Source: Toxorhynchites rutilus septentrionalis
Taxonomy: Eukaryota; Arthropoda; Insecta; Diptera; Culicidae
Direction: 5' to 3'
Assembly: GCF_029784135.1 (NCBI RefSeq)
Contig: NC_073745.1
Location: forward strand, 102,938,125-103,002,124
DNA: 64,000 bases
Made by a program: the position numbers and the translations under genes. The notes under the pieces are model-generated. The model worked only from the letters and a program-made list of their open reading frames with translations, was not told where the DNA came from and searched no databases. Below, piece after piece: positions 40,332-51,414 of this stretch; the first letter of the stretch is position 1; every line of letters begins with the position of its first letter.

Positions 40332-41465
40332 ATGGAGTCCAGCAAGCAAGAAATTCGCCACATTTTACGTTTTTACTACCTGCGAGGTAAAATTGCAACG
40401 AAGGCGGCACAAAAAATTCGTGTAATTTATGGACCCGATACTATAACGATTCGCACAGCACATCGTTGGTTTGATCGATTTCGTTCTGGTGTAGTGGCTG
40501 TCGAAGATACACCCCGTACTGGTAGGCAAACCGATAAAATCGTTGAAATCATCCAAGTAAACCGGAATGTGAGCACTCGCTCGATTGGCCAGGAACTGGG
40601 TATAGACCATAAAACCGTTTGGAACCATTTGCAGAAGATTGGATTCCAAAAAAAGCTGGATGTATGGATGCCACACGAGTTGACGCAAAAAAATCTTTTA
40701 GAACGAATCAACGCCTGCGATGCAGAAATGGGTGCGATATACTATGCTCTAGGGATCATTGAAACACTGCCCATCGACCATTATTTTATTTTTTCAGACA
40801 GTCTCAGCTCAATAGAGGCAATCCGCTCAATGAAGGTTGATAAACGCTCATCTTATTTCCTAACAAGAATAAGACATCTATTGAGTGTTTTGGTCGAAAA
40901 ATTATTCAAGATTACCTTAGCATGGGTTCCCTCTCATTGCTCGATTCCGGGGAATGAGAAAGCGGACTCGCTAGCTAAGGTGGGCGCTTCAGAAGGCACA
41001 CTTTTTGATAGGCAAATTGCCTATAATGAATTTTTTCACATTCCTCGTCAGGACACACTCGTTAGTTGGCAGCGCATGTGGAGTGAAGATGAGTTCGGTC
41101 GTTGGTTACACACGATTATCCCTAAGGTCTCGACGAGTGCATGGTTCAAGGGATTGAATGTAGGTCGTGATTTCATTCGCGTGATATCTCGGCTTATGTC
41201 CAATCACTACAACCTAAACGCGCATCTCTATCGCATTGGGCTCGCAGCAAACAATCTTTGTGATTGTGGCGATGGCTACCACGACATCGAGCATATTGTC
41301 TGGTCGTGTATCCGGTTCCATGCTGCTCGCTCTCAGCTCTCTAGAGCACTGAGAGCAAAAGGCAGACAATCGGATATCCCCGTCCGGGATATCTTAGGTA
41401 GCCGGGATCCTGATCTTCTGCTTCATCTATACCTGTTCCTCAGAAACGCCGATGTCAACGTTTAA
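40332..41465 (+). CDS. chimeric ORF: mariner DNA-binding domain fused to RNase H/knuckle of a retrotransposon
   Basis: 377 aa from ATG 40332 (MESSKQEIRHILRFYYLRGK). Residues 1-~130 are a mariner N-terminus: two helix-turn-helix motifs around KAAQKIRVIYG and STRSIGQELGIDHKTVW, with the linker WMPHELTQKN. At the insertion point (40724/40725) the frame continues without a stop into the retrotransposon. The RNase H part has FSDSLSSIEAI and the PGNEKADSLAK motif with its final Asp, though the first catalytic segment is cut off. It ends with the knuckle CDCGDGYHDIEHIVWSC. The fusion is an accident of insertion. Whether it is expressed is unknown. Confidence 0.8.
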   Translation: MESSKQEIRHILRFYYLRGKIATKAAQKIRVIYGPDTITIRTAHRWFDRFRSGVVAVEDTPRTGRQTDKIVEIIQVNRNVSTRSIGQELGIDHKTVWNHLQKIGFQKKLDVWMPHELTQKNLLERINACDAEMGAIYYALGIIETLPIDHYFIFSDSLSSIEAIRSMKVDKRSSYFLTRIRHLLSVLVEKLFKITLAWVPSHCSIPGNEKADSLAKVGASEGTLFDRQIAYNEFFHIPRQDTLVSWQRMWSEDEFGRWLHTIIPKVSTSAWFKGLNVGRDFIRVISRLMSNHYNLNAHLYRIGLAANNLCDCGDGYHDIEHIVWSCIRFHAARSQLSRALRAKGRQSDIPVRDILGSRDPDLLLHLYLFLRNADVNV

Positions 41466-41976
41466 TGATGTTTCCTTCGTTGTGTCCCCGTTTCATATCC
41501 CGCCTATCCGATCGATAAACTTTTACATAGTCGCGGCAATACATACACACACTCTTTACAGATGCACGGGCCGAAGGTTGTGCAGTCCACTGATCATTCA
41601 ACAAGAGCCAAAGGTTGTACCACTCATGACAACTCTACACGAACTGATGATTGCGCCGGCTAGTGACCATTCTATCCTGGATTCCTCGAGTCGAGAAAGA
41701 CGCACCACGCTAGATATGGGGTACAGACTAGGGAGCGTTGCTGATTAATGGTCAGCTGCATCCCAATAGGAAGTAGCCCGTGTCGGGCACACGTATAGAG
41801 CATCGAAGACTGCAACATACCAATTATGAGAACACTTGTAATACTAACCTCGAGCCAACCGCGAGTAATCGGTTACATATTACTAACATAGTTGTAAGAC
41901 AAAAATTGTCAAAATATTGGACTCCCGGCCCCGTCAGGCTAACGCCACATGTGCCTTAATAAAAAATATAAAAAAA
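40725..41976 (+). mobile_element. RNase H-type non-LTR retrotransposon, 5'-truncated copy A
   Basis: 1252-bp insertion ending in an A-rich tail, flanked by the 15-bp duplication AACGCCTGCGATGCA (40710-40724 and 41977-41991). It contains the RNase H and C-terminal knuckle of ORF2 and a ~500-bp 3' UTR. It belongs to the RNase H-bearing group of clades (I/LOA/Loner/Outcast); the exact clade is not decided. Copies B (47771) and C (51960) share its 3' half. Confidence 0.88.
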
Positions 41977-42260
41977 AACGCCTGCGATGCACTTCTGAAA
42001 CGGAACGAACTCGACCCATTTTTGAAGAAGATGGTGACTGGTGATGAAAAGTGGATCACGTACGACAACCTAAAGGAGAGATAATGAAGTTGCCTTCTAA
42101 ATGGCAACAAGTTTGCGAACAAAACGGCGCATATTTGACTTAAATTGGATAATTTTAAGTATGTTAAATAAAGCGTCAAATTTCGATCAGAAATACGACA
42201 TTTCATTTTCCCCAACCCAATATTATAATAGTAATTATTTGTGAAACAAACAGGAAATGC

Positions 42261-42590
42261 GGGGGTCTTCGTAGCCACTTGGTTACGCGTTCGCTTACTA
42301 AGCGATCGGTCGTGAGTTCAAACTCAGGACCTTCAATTGACCATCTTTGTGTTGTTATAAAATAACTACGTCCACGCAAACATCATCAGCGATGGAGATC
42401 GATCCACGGTCGAAATTAGATCGATTCATCCATACAACTGCTCTGCTCTGCAAGAAACATCGGGCTGCTGTTCTATAAATAACCCAACAATGATCAATAT
42501 CAACTGTCTCCGCTGTCCGGTCTGCTGAACAATGGAAGAACTTACTTTTACACTGCACTTGAACCTTCTGATCTGATAAAGAATGAAAAC
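42261..42590 (+). mobile_element. tRNA-derived SINE
   Basis: The 5' part folds like a tRNA: A box TAGCCACTTGGTTACGC (42272-42288), an anticodon-arm-like CGC-loop-GCG segment, and B box GAGTTCAAACTC (42314-42325). A non-tRNA body of ~250 bp follows and ends near an ATAAAGAATGAAAAC tail. The type fits mosquito tRNA-related SINEs such as Feilai; identity with Feilai is not verified. Pol III promoter elements are internal. Confidence 0.7.
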
Positions 42591-43521
42591 GTTTTTTTAT
42601 TACAGAGTCAGTGTGGAACTGACTCAGTTATATAAAAACGAATTCGCTATAACAGAGCACTTTTAAATTTCGGATCGTTTTCTTTACGCATTCCGAATGG
42701 CGGTTGTCCCGACACGCCAAAAATATCAATCAGGGAATGACTTTAATGAATGACTATTGTGTTAATTACAGATGCTATCAAATTCTTCGAACTATGTTAT
42801 GTTTAAATTGTTTTTGTTTAAATGTTTAAATTGTTATAAATGGATTGAAGATCTGGATTGGATTATTTCTTCTCAAAGTTTTGTCACCTCCTTTTTTTTG
42901 CTTGAGTAGTGGTTTAATGTTTTGTCCGACACTGTATATTTTATTCGATTCGCGACATAGAAGGTACGCTGTCGCCATCTAGCGGATATTATGAATGTAT
43001 GAGGAAAAAGTAAACAAACCGTGTGTTTTTCAACTGTACTTTGAGTGCTATTTTTTCTCGAATTCTTTGTAGTTTATAAAAAAACGAATACGTAGTGATA
43101 AAGTGAAAGCAGTTTTTCTTCAGGAACCGTTTATTTATTGCGTTGACATACAATACAGACTCGAATAAGAGTACCTTCATTGAGACTAGCATGCTCAAAT
43201 GCAGTTGTAAATTAACACACATTGAATGAAAATTAATTTGAAATGTTGTTTGCATGGTCAGATTACATAGTCCGGATCCGTGTACAATCATCACTAGAAG
43301 AACTCCTAAATCTTTTCACCAGAACCTTTGAAAAGTGGACCTCATAAGTTGAACGAATTGCCTTTACAATAAGGAAATTGCTTTTGTTAGTAATACTGAA
43401 AAATATGATCATAACGCTGAATCACACTGTCGCTCGAATTGTATAGTCGTTCCAGATTATAAATTAAGATATTGGCTCAGAATAGTGTAACTTTTTATCA
43501 AAAACAGATGAAACCTGATAC
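42591..43521. other. AT-rich interval without supported genes
   Basis: Only short open frames with no recognisable motif. Nothing further seen. Confidence 0.35.
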
Positions 43522-43729
43522 CTCGAATAACTTTAACGACTCAGGATGGAGATTGAGCCATTGATAAACAACCGTACCTGAAATCTTCATATCATCGCGT
43601 TGCATTTCATTCCACCAGGTATGTGAAATTACCCTCGACGACCAAACGACTTCCTCTGGCAGTGAAATTAAAAATATCTCCCAGGCCCACAAATACATTG
43701 CATGTTGCGTTTTCTCCCAATAATGGCTT
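43522..43729 (-). CDS. orphan internal exon, possibly globin-like
   Basis: Minus-strand segment bounded by a good acceptor (ATTTTTTCAG before 43729) and a donor (TTCGAG|GTATCA after 43522). It enters in phase 2 and leaves in phase 0, with 69 open codons. The composition is protein-like and Trp-rich. The second half, VISHTWWNEMQRDD through VVYQWLNLHPESLKLFE, has the spacing of globin helices A to C (Trp at A12, HPE, Phe before CD1). I found no neighbouring exons, so it may be part of a gene with long introns or a stray duplicate. The globin suggestion is inference; an alternative donor (TTTCAG|GTACGG, 43578) would shorten it. Confidence 0.4.
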
Positions 43730-44354
43730 CTGAAAAAATGCGAAAAAAATTATTACTAGACACTGTTTTCGCTCACGATTTTTTTATTACTTGTGCAAAA
43801 CTCGTTACACTTTTACTTAGAATATTCATTTGATACGGACAATTTGATTTTAATTGATAATGTTGTTCCTTAAACTGTGTTCTGTTTTCACGCCGCAGAG
43901 AAAGCGTTATTTTCTACAGCAATAAAACAGATGTTTCTTATATTGCTAGTGTATATATTTTAACCTAATTAGCTCTGTAGAACACTATTCTTCCATTCAA
44001 CGCTTACCATCATCAAAATCAATTCACTACAGTTGTGAAACTACTTGTTAAAATCCACCACTTTTTGCTTTGCGTTTTGTTTATCTTTGCTTCATATAAA
44101 CTGGCTGTCAAACTAAACTTCGATGTCCCGAATAGCATAAAGCGGACCTTACACGGTCAATATTATTGACAATATGATGACATTTGAGAGCATAATGACA
44201 GCTGAACACAGTCGACGACACAGAAATCCGGATTTTCTGATTTTCGATCATCACTATCGTGACATTTCATATAAATCCAAGATGTTGACGTTTGACCTCA
44301 CGGACTTCATGACTGAGTTGCCAAATTCGCAAGCGTGCCTGTAAGTTTGCGGAC

Positions 44355-44520
44355 ATTAAATTTTTGTTTTTTTTTATCTGTATTATAGTGACGTTCAACT
44401 CATTTGGCTGGTTCGTCACTTTTACTTCCATTTTTGGAAGAATGTCGGGAGTGAGAATTGAACTCGTGACCTTTAGCGTGAGAGGCATGGATGTTACCAC
44501 TACGCCAGATCGCCTCCACA
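44355..44520 (-). mobile_element. tRNA-derived SINE, minus strand
   Basis: On the minus strand the tRNA-like head (44520-44440) has A box TGGCGTAGTGGTAAC (44507-44493) and B box GAGTTCAATTCTCAC (44465-44451) at tRNA spacing. A short body and an A-rich tail follow near 44360. Distinct from the SINE at 42261. Confidence 0.7.
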
Positions 44521-44766
44521 ATTTTTGTTTTGGAAGCATAAATGAAAACATTTTGTTTGAAAAACGGATACTTTTAATATGATGTGGATGAACCGTAACA
44601 ACGTTTTAATGTTCTGAACTCGGTCATTTTGTTGTGTTAGCAAGCGAGGTAGTTACTTTAGTCTAAGTTGTGTGTTTCTTCACATTCCGCTAAGAAATTT
44701 GGAAAATGGGAAGATCTGGGAAAATCACAGATTTCTGGGAAAAATATCATGTGTTAATTCAAGGTA

Positions 44767-45078
44767 CAGTAGAACCCTGATTATCCGCGAAATAGTCGGG
44801 CAAACTCACCGCGAATAACGAAAATCGTAGATGACGCAATAAAAAAAAAATTCAACATGAAAACTATATTTTATCAATACAGAAATCATTAAATTATCCA
44901 TCTATAAGGTCGTGTACACCAGTAGACAAATAATGTAAAAACCATGACCAAAACAAAAGAGCATGGGCCTACACTCACTTACAAATTCCGAAAAGGGCTA
45001 TTGATTTACTATGGAACTCGCTATCGCGAATAATCCGTACCGCAGATCACCCGCTCGTGGATAATGGGGGTTCTACTG
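44767..45078. mobile_element. 312-bp pogo/Tigger-type MITE
   Basis: Ends CAGTAGAACCCTGATTATCCGCG and CGTGGATAATGGGGGTTCTACTG are inverted copies with few mismatches, flanked by TA on each side (44765-44766, 45079-45080). The CAGTAGAACC-TTATCCG end type is characteristic of the pogo group. The element is non-coding. Confidence 0.8.
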
Positions 45079-45768
45079 TATATGGTGAATATAAACTATA
45101 AACTATACCTAGTCTTATTTATAGAATAAAAATATTCGCTGGCAGATAATATAACTTGCATATATTTTCGCAAACTAAAAAAACTGGCACCTCTGAAAGT
45201 GTGAGGAACATTGTATACATTTGTGAAGCGAGTGTTATGATGTGTTTTTGAGAAAAAAAAACAAATTTTGAATTATAAATTATGAACGAAAATAAACTTA
45301 TCCGAATCTAATTAGTATTCTATGTGAATGCAAATCTTTTTTTTCTGCAAGTAGTGAGAAAGTCCTATACAAAAATTGTGCCTGAAATTGATTTTATATT
45401 TTAATAATAAGTTTAAGTAGGAATATCGGAAAATTTAAAGGATATAGGTTAAGGTCAGAACTACGTGGTTCAAGTAATTTTATAATGCCAAATTGAAATT
45501 TTCATTGAAATTTTACAAAATTAAAATTGCTTTTTAGCCTTCTAATCTGATGAAGAATAGTTTGGATCCCAAACTCGAATGTCGCCACTAGTCATCGCGG
45601 ATACTTTCGTTGTCCCGGGTTCATGACAATATTGGCCGTGTACGGTGGCAAAATATTGCTTAAGGTTAGATCGGATGTCGAAAGCCTAGCTGTCACGATA
45701 TATATTGTCAATAACTTTGATCGTGTAAGGTGCACATAAGTAAACCTGAATGCTGGCTTTAATAATTT

Positions 45769-46306
45769 TTATTGTTGCCATAAAGCAATACGGAGGTAAA
45801 AGGTTTGATATAACTCTAATACGGACATTTTCACCGAGCGAATGCAGCCGATATTGGGCTTACGGATCATGGTTTCGCTTGACAGTGACTCAGACTCGTA
45901 ACCGTACTCCATCATCCAGATCTCTTTTCCCTTCTTTTGGAAGTCGAAAACAAGCTTTCGGAACATTCTTTTCAGATAAAGTCATAGTGTCATATGGGCT
46001 TTGTGCAATTTTGTTGGTTCAGGTCAATCACGGAGAGAAACTACGAATTGTACAGTCTACCCAAGTTCAAGCTCAAAGTCATAGTGTTATATGGGAGTTA
46101 AAAGATCCGCTTTTTTTCAGAATAATGGAATAATGGAATGGTTTATTTGGAATAATGGTTTTTATTTCTCTAAAAATGGCGAATGTATGTGCTAATGTAT
46201 GAAAATTGACTCACTCATATTCGTACGCTGGTTGAAATCTCAACTCGATTTCGAATGCTTCCACCAATTTCAGAATTCCATCATTTGTATGGTATCCCTT
46301 GCTCAT
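45769..46306 (-). CDS. unidentified two-exon gene, 96 aa (copy X)
   Basis: Exon 1 is 46306-46215 (MSKGYHTNDGILKLVEAF...AYEYE). Its donor GA|GTGAGT is followed by a 247-bp intron. Exon 2 is 45967-45769 (MFRKLVFDFQKKGKEIW...MSVLELYQT), with acceptor TCTGAAAAG. The phase-2 join gives a continuous frame ending TAA at 45771. An upstream in-frame stop sets the start. The protein is charged and helical-looking, with no signal peptide or membrane segment. I do not recognise the family. A second copy with the same start codon, exon lengths and splice positions lies at 54068-57866, and exon 1 differences between them are partly silent, which supports real coding. It could be a host gene or cargo of an unrecognised element. 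Confidence 0.5.
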
Positions 46307-47770
46307 TGCAACTATCTTTAACTTCTAAAGCCATTATCTACGAGCAGTAGCGTCCGTACATGAAACCAATAACCTCTTTTTGATTTTGATTTGAATTGAA
46401 ATAACATCACATCACATTGCACCAATACCCTTTTGATTTTTCGCTACGCATGCCTAGGCGCCTCTCCATGTTATGCGTTGTTGAACACTTATTGCTCAAG
46501 GGCTAGCCCCTGTCTGGAAAGTCGAAAAATAATGAATGCACGTGATATTTTTTGAATGTTAGGAATAAAGCATTCGGGTATTTTGATTATTGTTCAATGT
46601 ATATTTGTATTCTGGTATTTTGATTGTATAATGTACAAATTATGATCATTACGCTGTTGACAGCTAGATTCGTAGATGCTGTCTAAAAATCGGTACCTTA
46701 CTGGTGGTATCGGTTCTGAAGCAACGGGGTGTCGCAAAACGAATTCAAATAAATATTTTGGCACTTTAGGACAATACCTGAAGCGTCACATAGGGTTTTT
46801 CAAAAATCCGAAAAAATGGTAAAATGGCGACCATCTTTGATAAAATTTAGTTATTCTCCGTGAAAAATCGGTGTTTGAAGGCTCATAAAAAAATCTAAAA
46901 AATTAGAAAACGGCTTTGTAACGCTTTAGATAAACCATTTTTACATGTTGAAAAAAAACATCGGGGATCCACCACTTCGCTACCACCAGCTGAAAAACAT
47001 GGTTTCCAGAGAAACGCGTTTAAAAATTCGTACAGCAATACTATATCCATTGAGGTGATCTCATACGTTTGGCTGTAACTTCCCAACGAAATCAAAAATC
47101 GAAAAAAAAAATTTAGTATAACATTTCTGAGGGCAGCTTCCCAAAAAACACAAAAAAAACATTTTTTCGACCTTAGCTTCATTATAAGAATGCATACTGT
47201 GCATACAGTTGGAACAGCGTGGAGAAGCTATCGCGCAGGACTGGTCGCCCGTGTAGCTTTTCCTAGTCGCTCGCCTGTCTAATATTTACACGTTACTAAA
47301 ATCCGTCATGTATAAAAGGAGTCGTTCCCAAAAATATTAAAATAAAAAAGAAACTATCGTTGGCTCCAAATGAATGTTTTGTAGAGTTTGTTTCCTCGAG
47401 TTTTCTCGAGATCGAATTCGAAATCAAAAACAGCCACAATTGCATCATTTGAAGTAAGTGAAATTTTAGTAAAGCATAAGAAGCCTTTTGAAGACGGCGA
47501 AAGAAGTTTTATTTCATCAGAAGAATTATTGTTCAAAAATTTTAAAATAAATCTGAAATAATTGCTTTAATTGAAAAAAAAAGTCACTGTCAAGAAACAC
47601 GTACGTATATACGTAGAACAGAAGCTAACAGAAAAAAGTTTGATAAGATGCTGATAGAAAGTATTGATGAATTCCGGTTGTTATTCTTATAACTCGACGA
47701 ATCAACTGATACCGTATAGTTTTTTTTCCAAAATATATATTTTTATCAAGGGTCATATAATGTAATATAA
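46307..47770. other. AT-rich interval without supported genes
   Basis: Includes a stretch with TTTTTCAAAAATCCG and GATAAAATTTAGTTATTCTCCG-like words (46790-47170) typical of dispersed insect repeats. No coding support. Confidence 0.35.
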
Positions 47771-48239
47771 TATGTAACCGATTACTCGCGGTTGGCTCGA
47801 GGTTAATATTACAAGTGTTTTCGTAATTGGGATGTTGCTGTCTCCAATGCTCTGTACGTGTGCCCGACACGGGATACTATCTATTGGGATGCAGCTGACC
47901 ATTAATCATCAACGCACCCCAGGTCTGTACCCCATATCTAGCGTGGTACGTCTTCTCGACTCGAGGAATCCAGGATAGAATGGTTACTAGCCGTCGCAAT
48001 CATCAGATCGTGTGTGTATGTATTGCCGCGACTAAGTAAAATTTATGAAACAGGGACACAACAAAGGAAACATCATTAAACGTTGACATCGGCGTTTCTG
48101 AGAAACAGGTATAGATGAAGCAGAAGATCTGGATCACGGCTACCTAAGATATCCCGAACGAGTATATCCGATTGTCTGCCTTGTGCTCGAGCAGCATGGA
48201 ACCGGATACACGACCAGACAATATGCTCGATGTCCTGGT
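47771..48239 (-). mobile_element. RNase H-type retrotransposon 3' fragment, copy B
   Basis: Minus-strand equivalent of 41290-41888 in copy A: the end of ORF2 (HIVWSC knuckle end, LFLRNADVNV) and the 3' UTR. It has point changes and one early stop. It lacks the A-tail end seen in copy A, and its 3' boundary differs. Confidence 0.8.
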
Positions 48240-50840
48240 AAATAGTTTTGTGTATCCATAAGGATGTGTTTGCAGGATATGTCTAATAAAGAAGTATTTT
48301 TAACAATTTTTTATCAATGAAGGAACGTCATGACGAAATATATATACAACTCGTTCAAGTCACTAAAACATAATTTCCAATACAAATATTGGTACCGTTT
48401 ACGACTGATGGAGCTCCTTGCACGGCTGGAAGTCATAATGGATTTAAGGATCATTGCAAAATTGATGATAATATTCCAAATTTTATCAACTACCATTGTA
48501 TCTATCAGCAAATACTGTGCGCAAAAATATTGAAATCCGATGATGTGAGGAATTTGTCACAAAACAGTCAATATAGGTAGTTAGAATAGTTTACTACGTA
48601 CAGAAAGCAGTTTTCTAAAATGCTAATTCAGGGCAAGAGAATTGGGAATCAAATATCGGATTATTATTACACCCCGAAGTGCTAATTTTTTTTTTAATTA
48701 TAGGAGGTTGTATTCAAGACACGACCGCATTGTTGACGTAGAACTACGCTGTGGTTTAATTCAAGTCGCTTGTTCATAACTGCGGATATTATTTTATAAT
48801 GCAACAAAAATTTTGAAATAACAATTCTACCAGTTTGGTCACTTTGAAATGTTTTTTTTTATTGTAGAATCATTTGATGAGTCATTCTTGTGCTCGCAGA
48901 ACAATACATGCTCGAGATAAGCGTAGCTGCCATCCTTAGTGGAGAATATTTTGCTACTGGCAAGCGAAACCAAATCACATACAAAATTCCAGAACGACAT
49001 TTACCTTCATGGTGACTAAATAAACGAAATAAACTCTATCTGTTAATCTCAACAACCTTGAGTAGCACTGTTTATTATGATCAAGATTAGCGCAAATGCA
49101 ATCTTAGTTGAAAGCAGTTTTGCAACTGGCACGCGAGCCCAAATAAATTAATAACTTAATATAACTTGTTGAATAACTTGGTATTCCCCAAATAATTTTT
49201 TGGTGCACAACCTTAACACCTGCTTCACCATAGCGTCAGTTCAATGCATTGATGATAGAAAACAAACAATGTTAACTGCTTGGAAAAAGGCTGAATATCT
49301 GCCTCAGCAGAGACTCATTACTAATACCCTAGCGTAAATATTTCCCTCCCACTGTCTTCCCTCATTGTTTATATTTATCATTACGACTGCATAATTTGCA
49401 ACACAAAACAATCGGCAATCATAGCATAAAAAATAGGCGATTGTTGCATCGTTACAGGGCCAATGCACACGAGAGCAGATACAAGTGGGGTTTCAGTGTA
49501 GCGAAGATGCACTATTTTTACGTACGGGTTATGAAGCACGCACGTACGCACACAAATATCCATATATGGGTTGAAGCAATTTAATACACACACACTTATC
49601 TCCGTTCTGCGCTCTGCTCAACAGAAGCTCTTTCTGTTAATATTGCCAGTTTACATAGGCTTTGCTATCATCCTTTGTGGAGAGAGTTTTCCTACCGTCA
49701 TGAAACCAAATCACTGATAAAATTCCACAACATTTATTTTCTTGGTGAGCTAACGATAGCCTAGCTTGATGATTCCCCACACAATTGTGTAGCTCAGAAC
49801 CTTAATGCAATGGCGCCAGTTGATGAATGCAATGCAATGCGATGATTCCAATACTAGAGACATCAACGAGTGAGTGATTTGGTCGCGTCCACAGCTCAAT
49901 CCGAAACGAAGCCATATAATGACGCAAAACAAGGAAGAACAAGCGATTGTCATTGCTTTGAATACAGAATGATACCTAAAGTTTACCTTCCTTCCTTGCT
50001 TGAGACTTTAAACTTCTTCAGTTAATTCGTCTCTAACCTTCAAAAAGCCCTTGGAAAACTTTACTTTATCCATCATAGCACAATTTAGGAGACAAGATTT
50101 AAAGCAATTCCAAAATATTGCGACTAAATCAACAGATTAAAACACATGAATAAAATCGTTATGCAGGTTAAATTTCTTTGTTACGAAATGAGTTCGACAG
50201 AAGATTTGAAGATATTTCAAAAATAATATAATTCATGTCCATTCAATGATGGAATCAACATAGAAGACATATCAATGAAATTAAAAAGCATTAATTGAAA
50301 ATGAAATCTTCAATGTTAATAGCGATATATTTTTAAAATTTTTTTTTCCTTGATTTCAAAAGTATTTAAGATACTTATACTCGAAAACAATATTTTCTAC
50401 TATGAATACAATCGTATCAAAACATCGCTCTCCTTTGACAGATTACTCTTTAACAGCCTTTTTGCAACTAAATTTGAGTGCATTTGAACAAAAATACGAA
50501 AATATTCAAGATTATGTTTCCAGTGCTTTATCAGATACAAAACAAATAAATAATAAATAAACAAATAAAATTCTTCGCAGTAAAAATAAAAACATAAAAA
50601 ATAAAAAAATCTTTTGTTATTATAACTAACTAGTTTTTTAGAATAAATCATTATTCTCGCTACCTAAAACAAAATTTTACATAACATTTTACAATCAAAT
50701 ACTACTTATTAACGGTCACTTAAAAAACATATTGTATTGGTAGTCCGCCGTCTGCTTCTGAAATAAAAAAACGCACGTGGTGGTGAAAAATTTGGTCGCC
50801 CTGCATCAGATTTTTCATTTTTAACGAGAGACTGACTAAC
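48240..50840. other. AT-rich interval with diverged internal repeats
   Basis: The motif GACACGACCGCATTGTTGACG followed by TAGAACTACG sits at 48720-48750. A ~100-bp passage with AAACCAAATCAC...AAAATTCCA...TGGTGA...CCCCA...ACCTTAA occurs in diverged form at ~48900-49020, 49080-49260 and 49640-49830. No genes are supported. Confidence 0.4.
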
Positions 50841-50844
50841 ATCT

Positions 50845-51240
50845 ATGAGCATGGATCAATTGAAGCAGGTTGCGTCAAATTTCGGGCGGAAGTATTCTTC
50901 AGATGTTGCAACAGAAGATCTTGTCTCAGAGGTGGAAGAATTCAAGACGCAGATGAAGGACCTATTCCCTGACCTGAACTCTTCGACGCCTTTAGACATC
51001 TTGAACATTATTCTCTCGAAACATTTTACCCTAACATCGAGATGGCGCTACGAATTTTAATGACGCTTCCAGTTACAGTGGCATCGTGCGAACGCAGTTT
51101 CAGCAAACTTAATTGATTAAAAGTTATCTGCGTTTTAAAATAAGCCAAGGCCGACTCAATGGCTTGGCAATCCATTCGATCGAGAAAGAAACGCTCAGAC
51201 CTTGATTTAGATGCAAAGCACGCAAGGCAATGCTTAGAAT
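50845..51240 (+). pseudogene. hAT transposase C-terminal (dimerisation) fragment
   Basis: Reads FKTQMKDLFPDLNSSTPLDI and LNIILSKHF, then after a frameshift LRILMTLPVTVASCERSFSK, which is the signature of the hAT C-terminal dimerisation domain. It then runs into stops. The catalytic part is missing. TIRs not found. Confidence 0.75.
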
Positions 51241-51414
51241 AGAGAATAAGGGAATGATATTCTAGTTTGCCGGGGCGCAATCTACCCTCACTACGCTACT
51301 GTCTAAGAGTGTTTTGGTGTGTTCGGAAGAAATATTCATCAGTTTTTTTTATCAAGTGGATTTTAAAATTGTATTTTTAGAAATTTGATGGTTTCTAAAT
51401 TTGCTACACAGGTA

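Larger units (their letters stand above)
40153..42220 (+). mobile_element. mariner element, internally deleted, carrying a retrotransposon
   Basis: Terminal repeats TTGGGTTGGGGAAAA (40153) and TTTTCCCCAACCCAA (ending 42220) are flanked by TA on both sides. The transposase gene is interrupted at 40724 by a retrotransposon with a 15-bp duplication. Beyond it the frame resumes with the MVTGDEKWITYDN catalytic block (first Asp), then jumps to the C-terminal LPSKWQQV block, so the second and third acidic residues are deleted. Non-autonomous. Confidence 0.88.
44145..45730. mobile_element. MITE-like element with CCTTACACG inverted ends, containing a second MITE
   Basis: The left end ACCTTACACGGTCAATATT-ATTGACAATAT (44145-44174) is mirrored at 45699-45729 with four or five mismatches. 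A target duplication could not be fixed. The interior holds a SINE (44355-44520) and a pogo-like MITE (44767-45078), and no transposase. Confidence 0.55.

Noticed and set aside
42261..42335. Functional tRNA gene
   Set aside because: Head is tRNA-like but is followed by a SINE body, and the acceptor stem does not pair well.
45834..46133. Plus-strand 127-codon ORF
   Set aside because: Antisense of exon 2 of the two-exon gene; the minus-strand reading has splice sites and a duplicate copy supporting it.
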